Below, piece by piece: positions 35,192-44,360 of a stretch of 64,000 nt of DNA; the first letter of the stretch is position 1; each line of letters begins with the position of its first letter. The DNA is from CAWJKP01 sp963843465. GTDB taxonomy: Bacteria > Planctomycetota > Planctomycetia > Pirellulales > Thermoguttaceae. The stretch is from contig CAWJKP010000003.1 in assembly GCA_963843465.1 (NCBI GenBank), positions 558,001-622,000 of the forward strand, written 5' to 3'. Made by a program: the position numbers and the translations under genes. Below the pieces are notes generated by a model. That model made no database searches and was not told where the DNA came from. It saw nothing but the letters and a program-made list of their open reading frames with translations.

Positions 35192-35644
35192 TCAACCCCA
35201 TACGTACCGTTCGTCCCATTCGATTCCATGCCGCTTGAGCAACGCACGGTATTCCTCTTGGAAGCTCATTGTGCGGTGATGCTCGCGCTGCCCTCGAATG
35301 TATGCGATCACCGACGGCAGGTTCGACTTGCTCACGGCAAAGGCGCCGTACCCGTCCTGCCAGCCAAAACCTTCCATACGCGGCAGGGCCTCATGGATCC
35401 AGGCCGACGAGCCACCCTTGAGCAACTGCGCGATCTTGGCCGGAGACAGCACGGCCGGTGCGCCCAGGAGCACGTGGACATGATCCTCGATTCCGCCGAT
35501 CTCCAAGGGCTTCATCCTATTCTTCTTGGCGATGCCGCCAAGGTAGGCCCAAACGCGCTCCTCGACGCTCGGTTCGATCCAACGCTCCCGATTCTTGGTG
35601 CTGAAGACGATGTGGTAGTGCAACGACGTGTAGGTGTTTGCCAT
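35192..35644 (-). CDS. tnpA: IS200-like Y1 transposase
   Basis: 150 residues, normal for IS200/IS605 TnpA. Starts MANTYTSLHYHIVFSTKNRE; HUH motif in GIEDHVHVLLGAP; the catalytic tyrosine is expected in SVIAYIRGQREHH. It is preceded and followed by copies of one hairpin-bearing repeat family and splits mod from res. An in-frame extension to 35743 runs through repeats, so the start at 35644 is used. It looks intact. Confidence 0.9.
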   Translation of the reverse strand: MANTYTSLHYHIVFSTKNRERWIEPSVEERVWAYLGGIAKKNRMKPLEIGGIEDHVHVLLGAPAVLSPAKIAQLLKGGSSAWIHEALPRMEGFGWQDGYGAFAVSKSNLPSVIAYIRGQREHHRTMSFQEEYRALLKRHGIEWDERYVWG

Positions 35645-35701
35645 GATTCCAATCGCCGCCGCGCAACGCAAGAAAGGTGTCCGGGGCAGTGCAACCATCA
35701 T

Positions 35702-35806
35702 AGCGTCGCTACGCGACGCCCGCCAATACGGCGCGACCCGCAAACCGTGGGTTGAAACCCACGGCTACCGTCGTGCCGTCGCTACGCGACGAGAGCCAAC
35801 CCACCG
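35702..35806. repeat. Repeat unit between mod and the IS200-like gene
   Basis: CGTCGCTACGCGACG, then CCGTGGGTTGAAACCCACGG, then CGTCGCTACGCGACG: one unit of the 34846-35190 family in the opposite orientation. A small TTTTGCTGACGTCAGCAAAA palindrome follows at 35818-35838. Confidence 0.85.
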
Positions 35807-35849
35807 CAAGAGCGGCCATTTTGCTGACGTCAGCAAAATGGCCGCGCCG

Positions 35850-38252
35850 TCACTTCTTCCCGTTCTTCCCCACGCTCACGTCCACGATCGTCATCGTGTC
35901 GTTCCCAAATATATCCACCACCTTCACCGCGATCTTCCGCCGCCCCGGCGCACATTCGTGAAAAACGCTTTTCAGCTCCAGCGAGCGGTCTTTCTTGGTG
36001 CGGAAGCTCTGCCACTCGTTCTCAAACACATAGTCGCCGGTCCAGACTTCCTCCCATATCTCAAGATTTGCCTGCAAAGGCTCGATTCCGGGGATCCGCG
36101 TTTGCGCATCCGGGTCCAATTCTTTTCGCACGCGGATGATTTCCCGCTTGCTCTCGAAATCAAAATCCACCGCCCAGTAGTCGATCCAGTCGGTCCAGTT
36201 CTTGGTGAGCACTTCCCGGGTGACAATGCCGTGCGCGTCCTTGCTCACCTTGACGATGCGGCCCTTCTCGGCCACGATCCGGCTGCCCTTGTTCTTGATC
36301 GCCGCCTCGGCGTTGGCGATCGTGTCCTGCGAATAGAAGACGGAGAAGTCCGTCAGCTCCACGGCCACAGCGGGGGGCTCGCCTTTCTTGCCTTCCCGCA
36401 CGTGCGGTTTGACCGCGATCGCCGCCACGTCGTGGAACACCACCTGGTTTTTCTCCACCGCCCGCTTGTCGAAGACCTCGGCGGGGATGTACTTCGGGGC
36501 GATGTCGATCCCCTTGGCCCGCGCCTCGTCCAGCACGTTGGGAAACAGGCCCATCTCGAACTCGAAGCCCAGGATGTCGACCTTGGTGATGTGCTTCTTG
36601 CGGCATTCGAGGATGATCTCCTCGACGTAAAGCCGCGTGACCGGGAGGTTGACGGGCCCGACGGAGACCAGCCGCCCGGCCCGCTTGCCGTGGAAACAGG
36701 CGAACCCCGTCGTCTTCTCCGCCCGGTAGGCCCGCAGAATCAGGTCCAAGAAAGCGGCTTCCTTCTCCTCGATCTGCTTGCGCTGCTCCTCCTCGCGCAG
36801 GTTGTGGTTCACGCCGATGTAGTGCTGCCGCTCGTATTTGCCCAGGTTGAGGATCTCGAACGCCCGGTAGTCCTTGCCCTCGGCCTTGAGTTGCCGCTGC
36901 ACGCCGATCATCCGCTTCCGCGTGGTATGGATGGCGAACTTGCCCAGGTCGCAGACAATCCACTTCCGCCCCAGTTTCTCCGCCACTGCTGCCGTGGTGC
37001 CTGAGCCGACAAAAAAATCGGCCACGAGACCGCCCTCGCTGCTGCTTGCTGAAATAATTCGTTCGAGCAGGGCCTCGGGTTTTTGCGTGGGGTAGTCCAA
37101 GTTCTGCAACGATATGGCTTCGACTTTTCCCAAATCCGCCCAGAAGTCTTGCACCGGAACTCCCGGCGATTCGTCCAAATACATCTTGAGCCGTATCGCC
37201 CCGGATTTCGATTCGGGAAAAATGAGCCTGTTCTCTCGGTCGTATTTTTCCATCCGTTCTCGATTAACCGACCATCCATTCTTGTGCGGCGAAAAGCCCT
37301 TGAACTCATAGTAGAGGTTTGGCCGAGGATGGGGACTCCGAAGTGTCACGGACTGGAACAGCCGCCAATCGTTCTCCGGCTTGTGCCCTTTCTTAAGTCT
37401 CACAGTCGTACCATCGGGTTTCTCCGCGTATGAGAATGAAGTCTCGATAGAGTCCCTTGACCGCTCGGCGAACTGTGGATTCCAGACGTAGGTATCGGAA
37501 CGCGAATAGAAGAATATTGTGTCTGTGACTGTTCCAAAACGCTGGGGGTCATTGTGTGAGCCAGTTCGCTTCCAGGAGATTTGGTTTACAAAGTTCTCTT
37601 TTCCGAAGACTTCATCCATTGCGCTTCGAATGAAGCTGTTCACCCGCCAATCACAATGCACATAAATGCTCCCGTCCTCGGCGAGCAGATCCCGCATCAG
37701 GATCAGCCGCTCATAGATCATCGCGAGGAAGGAATCCGCTCCCTTGCCCCAGGTATCGCGGTAGGCGATTTCTTCGAGGATATTGGGCTTCTTGGTGAAG
37801 GTATCGGCGCCGATCTCGATATCCATCGAGAAATCCGCGCCCACGTCGAAGGGCGGGTCGATGTAGATCAGCTTCAGCCCGCCCTGTTTCTCGATCTCCT
37901 CGCGCAAGGGACCGTTCTTGAGCGAGGAGAGGATCAGCTTGTTGTCGCCCCAGATGAGCTTGTTCGTCCAGCCCTTGAGCTGGCGTCCGCGGGCGTCGAG
38001 GCTGAACAGCAGCGCCTGCTGCTTGTCCTTCCGCTTGGCGTCCTCGGGCTTCTCGGCCCGCGGCTCGTCCACCTGCTCGATGACCTGGAAGGGCAGGACA
38101 ATATTCGAGACCTCGTTGGTCTTGCCGTTCCAGACCAGTTCCACCTCCCGCTTGTCCTCGAACAGCAGAAAGCGATATTTTTCCGGCAGCGGCTTGTCCG
38201 CCTCGATAAAGCGGAGGATCTCCTGGCGTTCCTGTTCGGTCAATCGCGGCAT
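35850..38252 (-). CDS. mod: Type III DNA methyltransferase (Mod)
   Basis: 800 residues. The catalytic motif is LIYIDPPFDVG (DPPY type), near residue 130; the SAM-binding motif ADFFVGSGTTAAVAEKLGRK comes later, near residue 415. This beta-class order, with the target-recognition region between, is that of type III Mod. The protein extends by about 350 residues beyond the usual end, with FEFEMGLFPNVLDEARAKGI and a beta-rich tail. It would methylate adenine in a short asymmetric site. Its partner res is 1 kb downstream, beyond the transposase. Confidence 0.9.
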   Translation of the reverse strand: MPRLTEQERQEILRFIEADKPLPEKYRFLLFEDKREVELVWNGKTNEVSNIVLPFQVIEQVDEPRAEKPEDAKRKDKQQALLFSLDARGRQLKGWTNKLIWGDNKLILSSLKNGPLREEIEKQGGLKLIYIDPPFDVGADFSMDIEIGADTFTKKPNILEEIAYRDTWGKGADSFLAMIYERLILMRDLLAEDGSIYVHCDWRVNSFIRSAMDEVFGKENFVNQISWKRTGSHNDPQRFGTVTDTIFFYSRSDTYVWNPQFAERSRDSIETSFSYAEKPDGTTVRLKKGHKPENDWRLFQSVTLRSPHPRPNLYYEFKGFSPHKNGWSVNRERMEKYDRENRLIFPESKSGAIRLKMYLDESPGVPVQDFWADLGKVEAISLQNLDYPTQKPEALLERIISASSSEGGLVADFFVGSGTTAAVAEKLGRKWIVCDLGKFAIHTTRKRMIGVQRQLKAEGKDYRAFEILNLGKYERQHYIGVNHNLREEEQRKQIEEKEAAFLDLILRAYRAEKTTGFACFHGKRAGRLVSVGPVNLPVTRLYVEEIILECRKKHITKVDILGFEFEMGLFPNVLDEARAKGIDIAPKYIPAEVFDKRAVEKNQVVFHDVAAIAVKPHVREGKKGEPPAVAVELTDFSVFYSQDTIANAEAAIKNKGSRIVAEKGRIVKVSKDAHGIVTREVLTKNWTDWIDYWAVDFDFESKREIIRVRKELDPDAQTRIPGIEPLQANLEIWEEVWTGDYVFENEWQSFRTKKDRSLELKSVFHECAPGRRKIAVKVVDIFGNDTMTIVDVSVGKNGKK

Positions 38253-38373
38253 AGAGTTCCTCCCCGCTCAAGTCGCAACCCAAAGGCAACGCTGCGATCC
38301 GGCCACAAGCCCCTATTCTAGCCACCGCCACCTGTAAATGGGAGAGGGGGGACGACTCATGTGGCCGGCAAGT

Positions 38374-38610
38374 CCACGTCGCGTAGCGACGATGCGACGG
38401 TAGCCGTGGGTTTCAACCCACGGAACGTATGGCCCTACCCCCTCCGCTCGTCGCGTAGCGACGATTGAAATGGCCGGTTTGCCCGATGGCACGCGGCTTG
38501 TTGTCAACCGTCGCTACGCGACGGGCGCCATATCACGCGATCCGACCCGTGGGTTAAAACCCACGGCTACCATCGTGCCGTCGCTACGCGACCGACGAAA
38601 TATCACGGGA
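38374..38610. repeat. Repeat units between the EccC-like gene and mod
   Basis: Two units of the CGTCGCGTAGCGACG/CCGTGGGTTT family, one in each orientation (38374-38465 and 38505-38600), filling the gap 38253-38616. No gene. Confidence 0.85.
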
Positions 38611-38616
38611 TCGGAC

Positions 38617-41600
38617 TCACCCCAACCCTTTCCCAGCGGCGGCGAGGCGGGAGCGGAACTGACGCTTGATCGCTTGCAGCAACTCGTCGCTGGGAGGGCC
38701 GTAAGGGCGGAACTTCTCCAACAGGCCGTCGGCCTCGCTGTAAAGAAGTCCCCGGTGGACGCCGAGCTGGGCAGCGGCGGGCGTGTCGATGAAACTGCTG
38801 GAGTCGTTGGCATTCATCTGGAAAACGGCCTTCAACTCGATGTCGTGCTGCGACTGCCGATCGAGCTGCCGCTGGACGTTGTTGTAGGAATCGCACCAGA
38901 TCAAGGCGTGAATCCCCTGGGCCGGCCCGTCGTGAAGAATCGTGGAGAACTGCTTGGCCGGGTTGGCCGACGAGCCTTCGTCCGATCGGGAGAAGCCGAA
39001 GTCGTCGTCCGCTTTCCGCAAGTCGCGAAAGCGGCCCAGGTCGAAGATGAAGAGGAACAGCGGGGGAAAGTCGTCCCGGCCTGACTGCTCCCGGCGGACC
39101 AGTTCTTCGCTAATCTCCGCGAGCGTCGCCGCGGTGGATCGCGGCGGGACCACCTTCACGCCGTGGGGCAGGGCCGCCGCAAGCCGGCCCCAGTAGCCCG
39201 CGCGGGGCGAGTCGGGCCGGGTGCCGTCGAGGACGTAGAAGCGGGCCGCGGCAGCGCTTGTCACTTCCGGCGTAGCCGCCGGGGCCGAGTCCCCTGCCGG
39301 CGTGGCCGCCGGGGCTAACGCTTGCGGCTTCGCGGTTAGCCCCGGCCGCCAGGCCGGGGTAGCCGCCGGGGCTAACACGTCCGCCGGGGCGTGCTGGGCG
39401 GCCAGGCTCAAAAGGGCCGTGGCCAACACGCCCAGGGCCTCGTCCTCCTGGTGGCCCACGACCAGCAAGTGGTTGCCGCTTTGCCGGCTGAAAAGGATCG
39501 ACGTGGGGTCCTTGATGGCCACCGCCGCGCCGAGCCAGGCGCGGGTCGCCGGGCTCGGCTGAGGCCAACCGGGGCCGGACAGAAGCGACTGGAGGGCCAC
39601 GTTCTTGGCCGGGTCGGCCGGCAGGTTGCCCTCGAAGACGATCGGCGGCCGGCCATCGAGGCCCCGCTGACGGGCCAACTCTCTGATTCGCTGGAGGTAG
39701 GCCTCTTTCTTTTCGTCCGGCAGCCAGACCACCTGGAACGGATGGTTGCCCTCGAACAGGCCGTTGGCGTCGTTGTAGATCGCCTCGCCGGGCCGGTTCA
39801 AGAGGCGTGCGGCCGTGTTCTCCTCGCTGAGGATCAGGTGGGCGTCGGCCTCACCGCACTGCAAGGCGATGCGGACCGCCATCTGTCCGATCGTGCTGCG
39901 GGGCAGCGAGTAGGCCCCGGCCAGGGTCTGCGAGCCCAAGAGCACGTGGATGCCGAAGGCCCGGCCCTGGCGGACCAGGCGGTCCAGCAAGAGCGAGGCG
40001 TTCTGGGCGATGCGGTCGTCCTCGACAAACAACTCCTGGAACTCATCGACGATCAACAGCACCCGGGGCAACCGCATCTCGGGCCGGGCGCTGCGGAAGG
40101 ACTGAAGGTCCTGCACGCCCTGGTTGCGGAACAGGTCGCCGCGGCGCTTGAGCTCCAGGTCGAGCCGCTCCAGCACGCTCAGTCCGAACTCCCGCTCGCT
40201 CTCGATGGCGATCACCCGGGCGTGCGGCAGGGCCGCCTGGGCGTAGGCCTTGAACTCCACGCCTTTCTTGAAGTCCACCAAGTACAGCTCGACCTCCTCG
40301 GGACTGTAGCGGATGGCCAGGTTGGTGACCAGCGCGTGCAGCAGCGTGGATTTGCCGGAGCCGGTCTTGCCGGAGATCAGCACGTGCTGCGAGGTGCCTT
40401 TGCCCAACGCCAGGTGCTGGAGCTTCATGGCCCCGGCGCGGCCCAGGGGGACGTCCAGTCCGCCGCGGCTGTCGGCGGTCCACCATTGGCCGTCGTCGGG
40501 CAAGATGGACTCGAAGGGCACTTCGACGCGGTCGGCGTCCTGCACCTGCTGCCCCACGCTGCGGACGATCCGCGTGAACGGCTCCGCGGCCGGCGGACCG
40601 TCAAGCTCCAGCGGGAGCCCGGCGAAGTCGGGGTCCTGCCAGACGAAGCGGTCGTCCTGCCAGACGAGGTTCAGGGCCTGCTTTTCCAGGTCGGGCAGGT
40701 GGAACTCGCGGGGCATCTTCAGCCGGGTATCGACGCTCAGAAGCGTGTAGACGCCGCAGCGGGCCCCGCTGGCGACGATGCTCAACAGCCGCCGCCCGGC
40801 GCCCTCGGAAAAGTTGGTGGGGAAATTGGCCACCACCAGGATCCGGTAGGCTTCGGCCATCTCGCCGGCGAAGGCGTTGTACTCCTGGATCGAAGCGAAC
40901 TCGTTGCGGAGATAGACCTGAATCACGTTCTCCATGTGGCCGGTGAGCTCGCCCAGCCGCTCCTCGACGTGCTGGGTGTTGGTCCAGATGCGGTTGGTGA
41001 CAAGCTGCTCGTTGTAGTCGGCCAGGTGCATGAAGGCGGAGAAGTTCTCGCCCAGCCCCACCGGGTCGATGATCGTGAAGCGCACCTTTCCCGGCGGCAT
41101 CGAGGTGAGCATCCGCAGCATGATCGCCTGCATCGTCGCCACCGCCTGCGCGGCCCTCGCCGCCGGCCTTCAAGAGCAATAGCGCGTGGTCGCGGAAAGG
41201 GAAGACGGCGGGCAGGGTGAACCGCGTCCGGCTCCGCTTCAGGCGATCGTCGGTGGGCACGCCGTTGGGGATGCCATCGAGGTCCACGTGCAGCCGGCCG
41301 AAGGGCACCGCCGAGGGCATCTCGGCCGGCGGCTTCCAGTCCTCCAACTCGGGCGAGGCCCAGGCCGGGAAGCCGCGATCGCAGGCCGAGTTGATCGCGT
41401 CCAACTCCCGTTGGAAGCGGTCCATGCCGCCGTGCCAGCGGCCGGACATGGCTTCCCACTGGCAATAGTACTGCTCCTGGAAGTCCGCCATCGCCTGCCG
41501 GTGCTCCCGCGTCACCTGCTCGCTCTGGTCGCGATAGCCGTCGGCGATCGCCGCGGTCTGGGCGGAGCACTTCTCCTCGGCCGCCGCCAGGTCGGCGTCC

Positions 41601-42652
41601 CGCCGGGCGACAATCTCCGCCAACAGCGCCGGGTACTTCGACTCGATCGCTTCCAGCTCCGACCGCCGCCGGGCCTCCCGGGCGGCCGTCTGCTGGTCAA
41701 AGCGGTCTTGGGCTTGCTGGACCTCGCGGTTCATCGTGGCGGTGATCGCGGCCGTTTGTTGTTCCCACTGGGCCTTGACGGCCTCGCCGGCGACGCGATG
41801 CGCGACCTGCGCCTCCAGCAGGGTCTCGCGCAGTTGACGATAGGCCGACGCCGACTGACGCCGGGCAAGACGGTAGAGCCAGACGACCAGTGCCGTCCAA
41901 ACCGCCAGACCGCCCCCCAGGCCCACGGGAATCCAGGGCCAGTCGTTCCAGCCGAGCAAGAATCCGGCGGGGACCAGGCAAGCGGCAACGGCGGCGAGGA
42001 ACAACCCGAACGGCCCGGCGCCTTCAAAGAGCCTCGCGGTGGCCTGCTGCGCGAGGCGGCGGAGCTGGCGGTTGGCCTGGGCGGTCAGCTCGCCCAGGCG
42101 GCGGGCGGCGTCGGCGGGGGCCACCGTCGCCGCCGCCTCGGGATCGGCATAGTCGCGCCACTGCCTGCGGCGGCGGAGAACCTCGACCGCCTCCTGCTGA
42201 AGCCGCTTGAGCGACTGCCCTTGGCCGGCCAGTTGGGCCTGCGACTGCTGAAGCTGGGCGTCGAGGCCCTTGCGGGTGGCCTCGAAGATCGTGGCCGCTT
42301 CCCACTGGGCTACCTGGAGCTGCCGTTTGGCGGCCTCGGCCTCGGCCGCCAGCCGCTCCGCCACCTGCTGGCGGACCTCGTCGTATTGGCGCCGGGCCGC
42401 GCCATGATCGGCCTGGAAGCGGGCCACCGCCTCCCGACGGACCGCCGCCCCTTGGCTTTCCACGACGGTGCACTGCTGCTGGTAGCGGTCCGTGAACTCC
42501 TTTTGCGTCTCCTGGTATTGTTTCTCGGCCGCGCGGGCCTTGGCCGTGAACGTGGAGACGATCTCCACCTCCGCCGGCGTCCGTTGGGCCACGAGCCGGT
42601 CGAGCTCGGACAATAGTTCCCGCAGCCGATCGGTGCGGAGCAGTTCTGTCAC
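38617..42652 (-). CDS. FtsK/SpoIIIE (EccC-like) ATPase, frame broken
   Basis: About 1344 residues in all. GTG start (TELLRTDRLREL). Long coiled coil to about residue 200, two membrane helices (FGLFLAAVAACLVPAGFLLG and IPVGLGGGLAVWTALVVWLY), a second coiled coil, then three ATPase-like domains. The first is degenerate and holds the frame change near 41150 (one extra base between EGRA and AVATMQAIML). The second has Walker A ISGKTGSGKSTLLHAL and Walker B LLIVDEFQELF. The third is degenerate (LLVVGHQEDEALGVL) and contains in-frame LAPAATPA repeats. This plan matches EccC/EssC of type VII secretion. Last gene of an operon with a WXG-like protein. Confidence 0.82.
39297..39385. repeat. GGCGTGGCCGCCGGGGCTAA repeats inside the EccC-like gene
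   Basis: Three to four copies, direct and inverted, in frame in the third ATPase-like domain, coding for LAPAATPAWRPGLTAKPQAL and a further APAATP. They fall in a surface-loop position between two conserved strands. Confidence 0.75.
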
Positions 42653-42714
42653 GAGAAGTGTACCCTTCTTTTCCGTCCGCAGGAACCGCAAGAGCGAAGT
42701 TGGTCGCTCGCTGC

Positions 42715-42771
42715 TTGTGGTGCAGGCGTCCCGCCTGCATCTTCGGGGCAGGCGGGACGCCTGCACCACAA
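42715..42771. repeat. TTGTGGTGCAGGCGTCCCGC palindrome
   Basis: Perfect inverted repeat from TTGTGGTGCAGGCG to CGCCTGCACCACAA with an inner GCAGGCGGGACGCCTGC. Lies between the 76-residue gene and the EccC-like gene, so it would form a strong hairpin in their shared transcript. Confidence 0.85.
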
Positions 42772-42801
42772 TGAATTGCACAACTTATTCTATTGCGGCT
42801 C

Positions 42802-43032
42802 CTAATCGCGCGACCCGCACTGCCGCTCCGCTTCGGCCAGGATCTGGCTCAAGCGATCAATGGCGTCCATCGCCCGCTGGAACCTGGGCTCCAAGGGGAC
42901 GAGGAACCGTTGGTCGAAGCTGCGGCTGATCGGGTCATCCCACTGGGCCATCGCTTCGGTCGTTTTCCGTTTCAAGGCCTGCATCGCCAGATCGAGCTTC
43001 GCGGCCACCAACGTCAGGTCGCAGACCTTCAT
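42802..43032 (-). CDS. Small helical protein of the secretion-like operon, 76 aa
   Basis: MKVCDLTLVAAKLDLAMQAL then QWDDPISRSFDQRFLVPLEP and RLSQILAEAE. A two-helix layout with a short turn, about the size of WXG100 substrates, but the central motif is QWDDP. GGAGGTGTCGC stands just before the ATG. It lies between the coiled-coil gene, whose frame overlaps its start, and the EccC-like ATPase. Possibly a second secreted partner; no family assigned. Confidence 0.65.
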   Translation of the reverse strand: MKVCDLTLVAAKLDLAMQALKRKTTEAMAQWDDPISRSFDQRFLVPLEPRFQRAMDAIDRLSQILAEAERQCGSRD

Positions 43033-43690
43033 GCGACACCTCCTTCTTCTCCTCTTCTACCGGCGTGGCCGCCGGGGCTAACTCTTCTGCCGCCGCGTCG
43101 CCACGTCTCCCCGTCTCCGCGTCCCCGCTTGCCGCCGTGCCCGCAACCACGCACGCCGAGGCTTCGGCGATCAACGCCATCCAATCGACGGCCGCCCCTT
43201 CCTCGGGCGACGGCAAGTTGACATAAGCGTCCAGGGCCAGGCTCATCCGCTGCAACAGCGCGCAGGCCCGGGGCAGATCGGTCTGCACCCAGCCGGCCAG
43301 TTGATTGATGCTTCCGCGGAAGTCGCGGATCTCGTGTTCGATGCTGTGGGCCCATTGGCGAACGGCTTGGACCTTCTCCTGGGCCACCTCCAGGCGGCGC
43401 TTGGCCTTTTCCAGGGCCGCTTTCTCCTCGCGGCAGGAGGGGCGCTCGTCGGTCGCCCGGTAGATCAGGCGGCGTTCCAAATTCTGTTTGGCCTCGGCCA
43501 CTTCCTGGTGCCCGCGGCGGACCCGCTCGGCCCAGTATTCTTTGCGGTCGTGGTGGATCCACTCCAGCACGCGGTTGACCTGCATCTGCAAATCGGCCAG
43601 GGCCCCGCCGGCGTCCTCCTCGAACGACCGCAGCGCGGCGGCCAAGAGCCGCACGGCGTCGACGGAAGTGAGGTTGGCGTAACGTGTCAT
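42935..43690 (-). CDS. Coiled-coil protein of the secretion-like operon
   Basis: About 251 residues as read. ATG overlaps the stop of the WXG-like gene (ATGA). N-terminal helices (VDAVRLLAAALRSFEEDAGG) lead to a long charged coiled coil (EEKAALEKAKRRLEVAQEKV) and a helical region with INQLAGWVQTDLPRAC. The C-terminus is repeat-derived: an 8-base ACGCGGAG-type repeat and one LAPAATP unit. The frame overlaps the next gene by nearly 100 bases; in a neighbouring frame the tail would instead end EEGGVA with a TGA overlapping the next ATG. The true end is therefore uncertain and may involve an indel near 43100. Confidence 0.65.
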   Translation of the reverse strand: MTRYANLTSVDAVRLLAAALRSFEEDAGGALADLQMQVNRVLEWIHHDRKEYWAERVRRGHQEVAEAKQNLERRLIYRATDERPSCREEKAALEKAKRRLEVAQEKVQAVRQWAHSIEHEIRDFRGSINQLAGWVQTDLPRACALLQRMSLALDAYVNLPSPEEGAAVDWMALIAEASACVVAGTAASGDAETGRRGDAAAEELAPAATPVEEEKKEVSHEGLRPDVGGREARSGDAGLETENDRSDGPVG

Positions 43691-43959
43691 CGTTGTTGGA
43701 GATACTGCTCGATGGTCTCGGCTTTCCGCAACAAGTAGGGAATGTGCTGCTCGGTGACGTCGATGAACCGCGCGATGACCCGCATGTGCTGCTCGAAGTC
43801 GTCGACGAACTTCTTGTGTTCCTGGTCGCGCCAGGTCTTTCCCAGAGAAGCCAATTGGGCGGCCAGCGCGCCGATGCGGTCCTTCGTGTCGGTATTGAAC
43901 TTCTTCAATGATCCGGCGAACCGCCGCAGTTCCTCGGGATCGACAATCGCCTGGGGCAT
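43687..43959 (-). CDS. WXG100-like protein
   Basis: 90 residues: MPQAIVDPEELRRFAGSLKK, a turn around LGKTWRDQEHKKF, then a second helix (FEQHMRVIARFIDVTEQHIP). Length, two-helix hairpin and a central W-x-D/G-x turn fit the WXG100/ESAT-6-like class that type VII systems export. First gene of the operon that ends with the EccC-like ATPase. The start is chosen at MPQAIV; a longer frame reaches back into a hairpin repeat. Confidence 0.75.
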   Translation of the reverse strand: MPQAIVDPEELRRFAGSLKKFNTDTKDRIGALAAQLASLGKTWRDQEHKKFVDDFEQHMRVIARFIDVTEQHIPYLLRKAETIEQYLQQR

Positions 43960-44014
43960 GAGAGCTTCTCCGCGGAGTACGGCTGAGGACCGGCAAATCA
44001 ATAACTGTCGTATG

Positions 44015-44065
44015 GTCGCCTTTCGCTCCGCGAAAGCGGCGTTCTTTCGCGGAGCGAAAGGCGAC
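44015..44065. repeat. Perfect 22-base inverted repeat upstream of the WXG-like gene
   Basis: GTCGCCTTTCGCTCCGCGAA at 44015-44036 pairs with its inverted form at 44044-44065 with a seven-base loop. A second, smaller hairpin, GGCACGGGCATCTTGCCCGTG, follows near 44096-44118. Either could regulate the operon or be dispersed repeats. Confidence 0.7.
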
Positions 44066-44185
44066 ACTTGTTTTCGCGCCGGTCCTTGGGCGGGGTGGCA
44101 CGGGCATCTTGCCCGTGCGCTACCGCGGTCGCCGCCTCGGTATCACCCTTTCATGGTACGAGGTCGCCGCGTTTCCTGCAAGACA

Positions 44186-44354
44186 GCGGTCAGCTATCAG
44201 CTTTCAGCGGTCAGCTATCAGCTTTCAGCGGTCAGCTATCAGCTTTCAGCGGTCAGCCGAGATCCTAGGGAGCTGGCCTGGTATTGGTAAGAACCTACCG
44301 CAAATAAGGCACTTACGATCGGAAAAGCTGATCGCTGATAGCTGATCGCTGAAC
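44186..44354. repeat. Inverted pair of 7-base repeat arrays (TCAGCNN type)
   Basis: Ten units of TCAGCTA/TCAGCTT/TCAGCGG at 44186-44257 and about four inverted units (GCTGATA/GCTGATC) at 44325-44354, 67 bases apart. Fills the gap between the phosphatase gene and the WXG operon. Confidence 0.85.
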
Positions 44355-44360
44355 GCTCTC

